Of a stretch of DNA of 64,000 nt, positions 36,992 to 47,900 are shown piece after piece. The notes beneath the pieces are model-generated. The model saw nothing but the letters and a program-made list of their open reading frames with translations. It was not told the origin of the DNA and did no database searches. Positions within the stretch are counted from its first letter, which is position 1; every line of letters begins with the position of its first letter. This DNA is from Synanceia verrucosa (lineage: Eukaryota; Chordata; Actinopteri; Perciformes; Synanceiidae), in NCBI GenBank assembly GCA_029721515.1, contig CM056551.1:26274437-26338436 (forward strand). Direction: 5' to 3'. A program made the position numbers and the translations under genes.

Positions 36992-38023
36992 TTAGAGAGA
37001 TATATGTTTAACCTTGTGTCAAGATTTATGACCTAATGATTTATGACCCCCCATGTGACAGTCATGTGACATGTGACAGACATGTAGACCCCCCCGACAT
37101 GTGACCTATGTATGACCCCCTATGAAAGAACATATGATATTAATATGAGCTCATAATATTATTAGACACTTTGAATTAATTGTGGCCTGGTCTCTGACCT
37201 TGTGGACACCTCTCTTATAGTACTACAACTTAACATCCCAGCCTGGACATTCCAGACCTATGTATGACCCCCTATGAAAGAACACATTACATTATTAGTA
37301 GTAATTATACACATTAATAGTAATAGCCTGCGGATCAATGAAAAGCTAAGGGGGTGTGGATTTCCACGTTTCTTTAAGAGTGGCGTTGTTGCATACAGCA
37401 TTGAGGAAAAAAACTCACCATGCCTCGATTCAGAACCAGCTCTGGACACTAAAATGGGAGAAGGTGCAGCTTAATATTTCAGAAAATAATCATCCATGAG
37501 GGTGGCTGGCATTGTTGTAAGGGGCTATACAAATATTGTTAACATTGTTGTGAAGCCCATGTTGGGCTTTCATACATATCAAAACATTAAGCAACAGGTA
37601 GTAAACAGGGCCCTAAGCTGTTGCCCTGGCAACACTAGTGTGAACTCTATAGAATCATCAGATTATGGAACATGTTATCGCTCTGCCTCCTTTCATATGA
37701 CAGCAGAATGTTTTGATGGGTCAGTCCACAGAGAGCCTTGACAGAGACACATGGTCTTGTGAGAGTAGAGAGACACATTGCTACTCAAAACGATCATAAC
37801 CGTCATTACAGAAATACTGTACAATACTTGGTACCGAAACAAATCTGTATCTTTGTTCGGATGTCATGGCAACAATGGTCCAATCAAACCAGGACTCCCA
37901 CAAACTGAACGTTGAGCTGGCTTCAGAAAATGCTGCTCTGAAGGAGCAGCTGGCCAGCAAGGAGTTCAGCTTTGAGATGGAAAAAAACAAAGTCCTGAAG
38001 GCTCTCAGGTCAGAGAGAGCCAT
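36992..38023 (+). repeat. Left arm of a 3.2-kb inverted repeat
   Basis: About 1.03 kb that pairs, in reverse complement, with 39027-40166. Shared landmarks from outside inwards: TTAGAGAGATATATG, CCCCCCATGTGACAGTCA, CCTATGAAAGAACATATGAT, ACCATGCCTCGAT, ACATGTTATCGCTCTGCC, GTACAATACTTGGTACC and CAGTCAAACCAGGACTCCCA (one base differs in this arm). By eye the arms agree at well over 90 per cent. This arm lacks about 107 bases present in the right arm (39482-39588). It ends inside the first 52 codons of the coiled-coil frame, where it meets the far end of the other copy. Confidence 0.9.
37866..38023 (+). pseudogene. Truncated 5' copy of the coiled-coil gene
   Basis: Reads MATMVQSNQDSHKLNVELAS and on to ALRSERAI, about 52 codons, open throughout and differing from the minus-strand copy (39185 downwards) by only a few conservative changes (T/I, V/I, S/N, V/I). 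The match stops at 38023-38026; the sequence then reads into the tail of the opposite-strand copy and ends at a stop (38046). It is therefore a head fragment created by the inverted duplication, not a separate gene. Confidence 0.75.
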
Positions 38024-38044
38024 CCCTCTCTTCTTTCTTCTGTC

Positions 38045-39185
38045 TTAGCAATTGTTCCTTTTCTTTCTTCTCCTTTTTTGCCTGTTCTTTCCTTTCTTTC
38101 TCCTCTTCTTTCTTTCTTTCTTTTCATTTCCTCCTTTTCTTGTTTCTCCTTCTCTTTCTTCTCCCTCTTCTTTCTTCTCCTTCCTCTCCTTTTCCAGCTT
38201 CTTCTCTGCCTCCTTCTTTGCCTTCATGTCGGCCTTGCTTAGCTTCACTGGCTCCTTGGCAGCTGGCTGCTGGAGCTCCTGGAGGCTGAGCTCACAAACC
38301 TGGAGCTCAGTGTTGTTTTGTGTGAGGAGGCTGGAGCTCCCCTCCTCAACAGACAGCTGATCTTCCAGAGCGGTGAGTTTTGTTTGACACTCTGCCTCAC
38401 TCTGGATGAGCTTTGTCTCCATCTCCTCCAGCCTGGCTTTCATCTCCAGATTTTCTGCCTCCAGAGCCTTCTTTTCGCTTGATGTTTTTGCGATGTGGTC
38501 ATCCTTTTCCTGGATGACCTGGCTCAACTCCCTGTCAAAGTCTTCATGCAGAGTCTGAAGCTTGACGACCATCTTCTCCTGAGCTTCAAGCTGCTCCCTG
38601 GTCTCTCTGAACCTGCGGTCCAGCTCTTTACAGAGGGCAGCGCTCTGGTTCAGCTCTTGTTTGATGGCCGTGTTTTTTTCCTGCTCATCAGTCAGAGAGC
38701 TGATCAGTTCCTCTCGCTCCTTCTTCAGGGTCTCCAGTTCAGCCTGGACCCTGACCCTGAAGGCTGTCTCTTCATCTGCAGCTTTCTCAATCCTCTCTTT
38801 TTCCTGCTGCCAGCTGGACTCCCTGATGGTCATCTGCTCTTTCAGGGTGGTGACTTCTGAGGCCAGCTTGATGTTGTTTTTTTGTGACTCCAGAAGATTT
38901 TTTTTGCAGGTCCTGCAGCTGTGTCTTCTGGAGTATGAAGTCCTCTTTGTGAGGACTGGGCTTGGCAGTTACCTGCTCCTTTGTCTCCCTCAGCTTTGCC
39001 TTCAGGTCCGTCTGAGCTTGTTTCCTGATGGCTCTCTCTGACCTGAGAGCCTTCAGGATTTTGTTTTTTTCCATCTCAAAGTTGAACTCCTTGCTGGCCA
39101 GCTGCTCCTTCAGAGCAGCATTTTCTGAAGCCAGCTCAACGTTCAGTTTGTGGGAGTCCTGGTTTGACTGGATCATTATTGCCAT
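38045..39185 (-). pseudogene. Coiled-coil protein gene, intronless, split by a one-base shift
   Basis: I do not recognise this gene. The start at 39185 reads MAIMIQSNQDSHKLNVELAS; a second frame covers 38833-38045. Together they would make about 380 residues of nearly continuous coiled coil with heptad-like Leu/Glu/Lys spacing (for example LETLKKEREELISSLTDEQE, LEAENLEMKARLEEMETKL), then a Lys/Arg/Glu-rich tail ending KKRNNC encoded by a CTT-rich tract (about 38050-38215 on the plus strand). Between the parts an A8 run (plus-strand T8 at 38898-38905) puts the frames out of register by one base; the second frame continues backward as ESQKNNIKLASEVTTLKEQM. No intron is visible, which suggests a retrocopy or a gene carried by an element. 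It could be live if the A8 run is a read error. Confidence 0.6.
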
Positions 39186-40166
39186 GATATCTGAACAAAG
39201 ATATAGATTTGTTTTGGTACCAAGTATTGTACAGTATTTCTGTAATGACGGTTATGATTGTTTTGAGTAGCAATGTGTCTCTCTACTCTCACAAGACCAT
39301 GTGTCTCTGTCAAGGCTCTCTGTGGACTGACCCATCAAAACATTCTGCTGTCATATGAAAGGAGGCAGAGCGATAACATGTTCCATAATCTGATGATTCT
39401 ATAGAGTTCACACTAGTGTTGCCAGGGCAACAGCTTAGGGCCCTGTTTACTACCTGTTGCTTAATGTTTTGATATGTATGAAACAGGAAATTGTTTGTAT
39501 CATACAGTAGTATTGCTGTACTGAAGTTTGTGCTACTTGTGTTCTTCTATAACTAGTTATGTTGGCAAGTTTGAAAAGGTCTTTAGCCCAACATGAGCTT
39601 CACAACAATGTTAACAATATTTGTATAGCACCTTACAACAACGCCAGCCACCCTCATGGATGATTATTTTCTGAAATATTAAGCTGCACCTTCTCCCATT
39701 TTAGTGTCCAGAGCCGGTTCTGCATCGAGGCATGGTGAGTTTTTTTCCTCAATGCTGTATGCAACAACGCCACTCTTAAAGAAACGTGGTAATTCACACC
39801 CTCTTTGTTTTTCATTGATCCACAGGCTTTTACTATTAATATGTATAATTACTACTAATAATGTAATGTGTTCTTTCATAGGGGGTCATACATAGGTCTG
39901 GAATGTCCAGGCTGGGATGTTAAGTTGTAGAGCTATAAGAGAGGTGTCCACAAGGTCAGAGACCAGGCCACAATTAATTCAAAGTGTCTAATAATATTAT
40001 GAGCTCATATTAATATCATATGTTCTTTCATAGGGGGTCGTACATAGGTCACGTGGGGGGGGTCTACATGTCTGTCACATGTCACATGTGACTGTCACAT
40101 GGGGGGTCATATATCACTAGGTCGTAAATCTTATTTTGACACAAGGTTATACATATATCTCTCTAA
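39027..40166 (-). repeat. Right arm of the 3.2-kb inverted repeat
   Basis: Reverse-complement partner of 36992-38023, longer by about 107 bases (39482-39588, an insertion here or a loss in the other arm). It contains the 5' flank and first 53 codons of the coiled-coil frame. The direct word CCTATGAAAGAACA occurs twice per arm, about 150 bases apart. The outer edge CTCTCTAA at 40159-40166 mirrors TTAGAGAG at 36992-36999; no target-site duplication was found beyond it. Confidence 0.9.
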
Positions 40167-40418
40167 AGTAGCTTGTTGAGTTTACCCTGTTAATTAATTA
40201 GTCTAATTCCTAAAGACTGGCTCTGTTCTAGTTGAATTAAGGGGGCAGATAAGTAAAGTAAACGATAAACAATACTTTATTGATACGGACACACAGGTCT
40301 GAATAAAATAATCCGTATTACTGTAAATTCAACATCGTTTGAAACAGAGCGGTGAGTTAGCAGCTAATCGACCGTTAGCGACACCTCGCGTTCAAAAGCG
40401 AGGCCATTGTTGGAGATC

Positions 40419-40959
40419 AGTGTTGCCAGATAGGCACAATAAATGGTGACACTTCAAAATATCCAACACCCATTTATCAATCTTGAATCCATTCCTTATT
40501 ATTCCACGGAGTTATGAGTACAATTATTTTTTTTTTTTATTTGTGATTCATTCAAATGTTATAACTAGACTTACTATGACTATTTCATTAGCTTTTGGTT
40601 TTGTTGTCTCATGACAGGTGGTTTTCTTGGTCTTTTCTTGTAATTTATTTTATATTTTTACCATTGTTATACTACTACTTTTTTGATAAAAAAATGTCAA
40701 TGACATGAAATGTCAAAGGAAATAAAGTCCTCTGTTTACCCTGACAATGACGGAATACAACTCATAAAATATTTCTCAAATTAAACGAGTCAGTAATATG
40801 AGTCAATGGACACAGGTAAATTTCCTTAATTTTATATATCTGTTTTTGACCATGAAATTAGTTTGTTTGGAAATAGTGTTTTCAGTCATTTATCATTTAT
40901 CAGCCCGTTTTAATTAAAAGTAGCCCAATTGTGGGGAGAGCAACCCAATCTGGCAACAC
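40419..40959. mobile_element. Short inverted-terminus element near the lysmd3 promoter
   Basis: Starts AGTGTTGCCAGAT and ends ATCTGGCAACAC, opposed terminal words that recur in fish genomes as ends of a nonautonomous DNA element. Inside the right end lies AGCCCAATTGTGGGGAGAGC. The middle is AT-rich with no coding frame. Its right edge is within 100 bases of the likely lysmd3 first exon. Confidence 0.5.
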
Positions 40960-40969
40960 CGTTAGAGTC

Positions 40970-41065
40970 GTCAGTAGTAACGTCATTACGTAACATTCTG
41001 TTGACGTGGCGTGAGCGGTAGCAATTCAACAGCAGCTAGCAGGGAGGAAAGTAAGCAAAGGCAAG
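40970..41065 (+). promoter_or_regulatory. lysmd3: Probable promoter and first noncoding exon of lysmd3
   Basis: Just upstream of the coding exon's acceptor the nearest promoter-like block is here: AACGTCATTACGTAAC and GTTGACGTGGCG are CRE/ATF-like sites, followed by GGCAAG/GTGAGACC, a good donor at 41065/41066. A second donor, CTCAG/GTAAATG, lies at about 41140. Exon 2 opens with AATACAG/TGACAG at 42148. The transcription start is inferred, not shown. Confidence 0.4.
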
Positions 41066-42157
41066 GTGAGACCGACGCTAATCCTGTGGAAATATGGATA
41101 TTATCCAGATCAACTGATTGATTGGTGTTCACGTGCTCAGGTAAATGTTGCTGTTTACGATCTCCTTCAAATTTATCATGGACCAACTGTAACAAGTGAC
41201 CGTTAGAAATGTCCAAACGTTACTCGCGACTTTTCATACGTGAGCGCTAGTTAGCACTAGCCTGACATAGAAGTAGATTGCTCTTACTTTGCCAACTCTG
41301 TACATCTCACCACTATCAGTACATCACCAACCTGACAGTTCATGTAAGCCATTGATGTTGTGCCTTAAACAGTCTTGTTTCTAAAGTGTTGTTATTGCTA
41401 GTGGACAATGTCGACTGGACATTTAGAGGGTGAGAGACTGAGGTGTAGCTTTAGCTATGTTTTTGCAATTCAATTTCTTAGTTAACTCGTTGCTAAGATG
41501 GGAATTTAGCCACAGTAATTCTCGCAGGCTTAGCTTGTTAATCACTCCTTTACTGGCTTGGTAAATAAGATGACTGTAGTGTGCATATTGTCAACACCGT
41601 AAATTGCTAGCTGCTAACTTAGCCAACATGACATCACGTTTAGCAGTCATGTGGAATGGTATGAGCTTTGCTCATTATGAGATGCATCACATAGGTGTGT
41701 AGCTGGGCAACTTTATCCGACAAGATATGTTATTAACCGGTGACGTAGCCATGCTGGTAATGCTTTACAAAGCAGAAATGTTGCAGAGGACGCTGCCTGT
41801 TCGTCATGTATCAACGGGAAAAGCCTTAATCTTATCTAGTTGTACTGTAACGTGAATGGCCAGGACTACTAAAGAGATGGACTTTAGTCTGTTACCGTTC
41901 AATATGCTGTACAATCTATTGCATAATTAATGTAAGTGAAATATTACACACGTCTGTTAATTACAGGTTTCAGAAAGAACAAGTTTGCTTGTTTGCTTTG
42001 TGTGAACACACCATATTTTACAGAATAAACCTGTCTTATGTTAAGCTTTTCGTGATATTAAATGAGTATTTGCTTAGAGTCAACAAACCACCTTATATTT
42101 GTTCAGACACTCATTATCATATTCCTTCTCTTCTCTTCCCAATACAGTGACAGAAAA

Positions 42158-43786
42158 ATGTCCAGTGTAAGCCAGCATTATGGGTTCCAGTCAGCCACCG
42201 TGAATCAGCCGACCAATGGCGGTCATGCCTATCTGTTTGGAAACAACGGCTCAGAGAATGATCTGTCAGAGGAGGATGGGGAGAGCTATGAGCTGCGACC
42301 ACGTGGCAGAGAGAGGCTGCGGAGGAGCACCTCCAGAGAGAGGATGGATGATATTATCTTCCTGAGCAGAGATATCCAGGAGGGCGACACCCTGAACAGC
42401 ATTGCCCTGCAGTACCATTGCTCAGTATGTTTGTACTCGTACCTGCTCTACTGCCTTTCATCTTCACATTGAACTACCGTCTTTCTTCTTACTTACCACA
42501 ACCGCAGTTGTCCCATTCTGCAAACGAATACGTTTGCAGAATTAATAACTTGCCCAACACCATTTACCACAGTTGCAACTTCTATTTAACCATCTGTCAA
42601 GCCACATATTGTAATCCATGCACACTAAATTGCCCCAAAATCCTGTTGTACATGAATTTGCTCAGCACTAAATGGCAGACATAGGTAGCATTTTGCAGCT
42701 TTCAGGACTTAGTAGAGATAGAGCTACAAGGTGACAGATTTGTCAAGTGGTCGGAAACTCCCCTGCAAATTATTGATAATGCTGCTCCACAATCGTTGAA
42801 TGTGTAATTAAGCAACCTTTAGCTAACTTATAAGAACATATACAGATTATTTTGATTGAGTGAAAGACCTCAATACATTCCCATACTTAGCAGCTCCTTA
42901 ATAAAGCTGCATATTTATACAATTTATTATTCATTGTATTTACACTGTCTACTTCCACCTTAATCACAGGAACAACACTAGCTACTGCTGAGTTACTTTT
43001 CTTTTACAACTGTTGGTTCACTCAGAATTCAGAATATTTAGACCACAGTAAGTCATGTCTGTAAGCAGCATTATAATATTTCTTGTGTGTTCCTAGGTGG
43101 CTGATCTAAAGCGTGCCAACAACCTCTTGACAGAGCAGGACTTCTTTGCTCTGCGATCAGTCAAGATTCCTGTGAGGCGCTTTAGTGTCCTTACTGAGAC
43201 TCACAGCACTGGACCTCTGAAATCCGCCTCCCCCTCTGCTGCACGGCGCCTCTCCCAGATCTCACCGGTCACCTCCCTCCCCTCCGAGTCCTCCACAGAC
43301 TCTTCCTCTTCCACCGACAGTGTGGAGGGTTTTCTCCTGGAGAAGGACAAGGACATTGAGCGGCTGGTGAGATCCAACGGTCCGTCTCGGAGCAGCCTGA
43401 ATGAGGTTGTGTCCTCCTTAACGCTTCAGCAACAGCAACCACTGCTAGGAGAAGTGGAATATAAACCAGTACAGAGAAAAGACCCTTATTATGGGGCAGA
43501 CTGGGGAATGAGATGGTGGACGGCTGTGGCCATTATGCTGGTTGTTGGTATTGTCACACCTGTGTTTTATCTGCTGTACTATGAGGTTCTCATGAAAGCT
43601 GACGTCAGCCATCATGGCATTCCTACACAGGCTAATGGTGACAGGTTTCATGGACATCATCACGGCAATAATTTTGACTTTCCTGTTCGAGAAGAGGACC
43701 ATGCAGGGGCTCAACCTGGACACCAAGCTGAATATATAGTCAATGGAGATCCACTGGGACCCGGTGTGGACAGAGCCAGAGAATGA
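42158..43786 (+). CDS. lysmd3: LysM and putative peptidoglycan-binding domain-containing protein 3
   Basis: Two coding exons, 42158-42424 and 43097-43786, joined in phase at TGC TCA/GTG GCT, give 318 residues (human about 306). The LysM domain is near residues 70-115 (DIQEGDTLNSIALQYHCS across the splice to VADLKRANNLL and ALRSVKIPVRRF). A Ser-rich linker follows (SESSTDSSSSTDS), then one transmembrane segment near residues 229-253 (WWTAVAIMLVVGIVTPVFYL) and a His/Gly-rich tail. Topology is a single-pass membrane protein; human LYSMD3 is reported as a Golgi/surface protein sensing chitin. The ATG follows the acceptor by ten bases. It is divergent from adgrv1 and convergent with polr3g. Confidence 0.95.
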
Positions 43787-44708
43787 GAAAACATAACAAG
43801 GGATTATTACGATAACAAATATGTCGCTAACTCCAGAGACTTAATAAAACTGAGTGGATGTTCCCTTTGTTGAGTAGTTTTTACAGACTTAACACATCAA
43901 TGCATTCCGTCTGATCAGTCACTTTATAATGGGAGCAGTATTTTTAACAGAGGCTAATAGTAAGGGTCAGGCCACATTCATTCATTCATCTGAACTTGAT
44001 GTTAAATACTTTTAACGAGTAGTATCAATTAGTATCAATTAAAAGGAGTAGTATCAATGGACTGAAAACAACATTATGCTTTCCTGAACTTTTTCAAAAA
44101 TGATGGATTAATTTCCAGATAGTTATCAGTGTAGCCAATAGAACTGAGCTGATTTTTGTTGTTGAATGCTGCGTTATCAGTAAGCTACACAAACTGTATT
44201 CAAGGAATTTGCAAACAAACTGAGACAGACAGTGCTGCTGTTACCTGCTTTAAAGCAGTTTTTACCCAGTTTGGTTGCCATGTTAGTAAAGAGTGTATTT
44301 TCCAATGCTAGTTGTTGGGAAAGATTTCCACCACTGACTTAAATATTGAATTAATTTATTTCAATAATATTGAACATTATCCTTTTCTTACACTATCAGT
44401 ATTGGGAGGTACCAGTTAAACTATGTTTATGAATTTCTATAAAGTTGCTTGAATTTGTTTTCCTTTCGCTTGCTTGAGGAGAAGTGCATTTTTTTTCATT
44501 TCAGAAAACCTCAGAGCATGGTGAGGAAAATGGGGAAACGCACACTATTCCCACAATTAATCATTCCTGTAATTATGTGAGATTTTAGACTTCGTTATTT
44601 AGCCCTTTTATTTTATCATCATGTTCACTTGATACATTATGGAAAAAGAATTGTGTTGTGTTGACAGTATGTGCCTTTCAACCTGTGGAAATATGCCACA
44701 TGCTGGGA

Positions 44709-44733
44709 AATAAATACATCTATTTTGAATAAA
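44709..44733 (+). terminator. lysmd3: Polyadenylation signals of lysmd3
   Basis: Two AATAAA hexamers at 44709-44714 and 44728-44733, about 925 bases after the stop codon, the first tandem signals downstream. The polr3g stop codon is only 197 bases further, on the other strand. Confidence 0.6.
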
Positions 44734-44929
44734 TTATTGCCAGAGAGCACATAGTTTGGCATTTCTTATTTACACAAGTCTTGAAAGAAAAGCATCACAC
44801 GACATAAAGCAAACCTAGCCATCACTCTGCTAATCAGTTTTCCTGACAAATCTACATTCAACCAAAAGAAGGAATCACAAAATCATTGTTTACTTCAGCA
44901 GTGAGCTGGCACGGTTCAGTCAAGCTGTC

Positions 44930-47900
44930 TCAGTATGTTGCTTCACCGTCCATATTGTCATCACTGCCTGCAGCAAAATCTTCTCCATTGTCAAAATAGC
45001 TGTCAATGTAGTCGTTTTCCTACAGAGAAACAAAGGAAACAAATTAAGTATAACTAACAAGAGGCCACATTCAGTGATTTGTAATCCAACCTCTTCAACG
45101 TCCTCTTCATCATAAACATCCTCTTCAATTTCTTCCTCTTCCTCCTCGCCTTTTTTCTTTTCCGTCTCATCATCTGATTCAGGGTTCCTGTCATCTTTTT
45201 TTGCCAGTTCCTGAAATATTCACATTGACATCATCATGTAGTTCTTGCTAATTACATAACACTGGGGAACAATTTGAAAAAAAAAAAATCTGTTGAGTTA
45301 GATTTTTATGCTAATTAAAACTAAAACTGGCATGCTGATTCCAAAATTGCATTTTTTTTCTAGCACATCAAGTTTTTTTCTCCACAGCTTACCCTCCAGA
45401 TAAGCAAAATTCCACTATATAGGTTCCACTATACTACTATATAGGTATAGCAAGACCTGCCAGCTGATTACGATTGGAAGCAAGCATAGTAGGAATTAAG
45501 AGGATTTGTGCTGGCTTTTCTCTTAACTTTGTAACCATGGGCATATCGTTGTAAGTTCTATTTCGTTTTATGCTGTTTTCAAAGCTTGTAACTATTCCAT
45601 CTTAGTGTTTTATTTACATAAGTATACATTTCCTTTGTTCCACATCATGTGTGCACCTGCTACTTCTCGTCGTAAATGCCTAAACAACCCAGACTCCATT
45701 TGCTATATTTGTGGTAGTTTCACCATTCCAAGCCAGAGGGCAAACATCAGTGCATTTGTCAACAAGCACATTTTGCATATTTTAAAATAAAACTCTGTGA
45801 TCAAGACAAGCCATCGACCCCTCACAAAGTGTGCAAGCAGTGTGTCGAGAGGTTACGGATGTGGACCAAAGAAACACGTGAAAAGTTGGCATTTGGTATC
45901 CCCATGGTTTGGCGAGAGCAAAAAGATCATTGCACGGACTGTTACTTTTGTTTAGTGAAAACATCAGGATTTAACAAGAAAAATAAAAGTAAAATAGAAA
46001 TTCCAGTACCAGTATTTTTCATATTTAAAAAAAAAAAAAAAATGGGGATCCTATAGTTTAAAAACTTGATGTGATAGAGAAAAACTGAGATCAGTTTTGG
46101 ATTCCGCACCCAAAAATTTGTAAAAAAAAACGCTGTCAGACCTCACTTAACAAAAATTGTGTTCCCGGTATAATATATTAAGGACTTGACAAAGTCAAGT
46201 AAAAAAAACATCAGGTAAAAAAAAAAACTTACATCCAATTTATTCAGCATAGCCTCTGTGTCTTTGCGTGACAGCTTCACAGTTTTCTTCTTTGTGCCTG
46301 TTTGATTCATGCATTTGTCTTTATTATTATATCCGATGGATGGAATCTCTTGACACACATAATGACTTCGATATACCTGGTGTAGCACGAGGTTTTTTCA
46401 TTTGTGGCTTCAATTCTTTTGGGAGGAGGTTCCAGTCTAAAATATCAAGAATAACATTTCCATTATATGCCTTTTCTCCTGGTTTGCTGGAGTCACATTA
46501 CAGCATGTTGTGCAAGTACAGTACCTGGCGTCCAGTTTGCATCCTCTATCTGTCTTTGTTTCAGGTATCTCTCCGAGTATCTCTCCACCTCTGTTTCATG
46601 GAAACAAGAGAAAGCTCTGTCTCAGAACAACCTTAATCATTCAGCAGTTTATCAGAACCACAACCGGCCAAGTCATGCAGCTGACAACATTTAGGACAAC
46701 ACATTCTGTTAACTTAGTCTACTTATTATGGATAAATTTAGCTCATCACTGAGTAAGGGGCCTTTAAAAGACCAGATCAGACCAGACCATAGAAATCATA
46801 TCAAAACTGCCAGATGATGCAGCAGCTGTAACTCAATAATCTGCAATAAATATGCCTTCTCTCCTTTTGCCAGATATGACCATAATTAAATGTCTCAGTT
46901 CCTGAGTGCTGCATTATCTTCCCTCACAGCAACCATTACCTTGCCACAGCTTTTCACTCCTCCTCTCCTCCTCACCTGCTTTACTGGCCTGAGACTTGAT
47001 GTGGTGAGGTTGGCTTTGCATCGTTCCCCTCATCTCCTGTTTTAAGGCCAGCATGTAGTCCTCCTCCTCGCCAGCTTTCAGCGGCACCGGCTTAAAGTCA
47101 GTGTTCTATAGGAGAATATATTTTAGTTTTAACTGATTTTACTGCTATTGCATATTTAAGGGTTGAAAGAGCCTCATCAAGTAATGATGTGCAAAACTCT
47201 TGTTTTCCAAACAAAAAGGGTGCACAGCTTATAATATTCAAATTGTGTTATTCCATATTATACTACAAATGCACTCCACATTTTATGTGAGTGTGAGTTG
47301 TTGTCTGTCTCTATGTGTTCTGTGATGAACTGGAGACTTGTCCAGGGTGTACCCTGCCTTTCACCCTAAGACAGCTGGGATAGGATCCAGCCCCCCCCCC
47401 GCCCTGACCCTATGTGAGGATAAGAGGTAGAAAATGAATGGATGGATGCACTCCACATTTTATGAGAACAAATCAACCACAGAACACCTTGAACTTAAAA
47501 AGGGGCTGTACCGTTTTTTTACAAATTGGACCTTATTTCTGGGATAAAATACTGTCATTTACTCACCCATTTCACTTTGGAGTCATCTGGAGTATTTCCG
47601 ACGACATTATCTTCACAGTGCCTGAACTAAAACAAAGCATGTATGTGTATGCGACATCACAAATAAGTATTTTAGTTCAGGCACTGTGAAGGCCACATAG
47701 GTAGGCACTAGGGGTCCTTAGTAAACTATAACACGCAGGAAGTAGAGTCACAGAATTTTCTGGTTACAAACTCAAATGAGAATAGTAATAGTGTAGCCCA
47801 TCTTATTAAACGTCTGTTATTTGAGAAATGGTCAAGTTTGTGTCATTTACTGGCTGCATTTCAGTGCCCGCTTCACTCCTGTTAAATGGATATCATCAAA

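Noticed and set aside
38052..38860. Plus-strand Phe/Leu/Ser-rich frames opposite the coiled-coil gene
   Set aside because: They are the complement of the Lys/Glu-rich coiled-coil coding sequence; the charged frame on the minus strand is the meaningful one.
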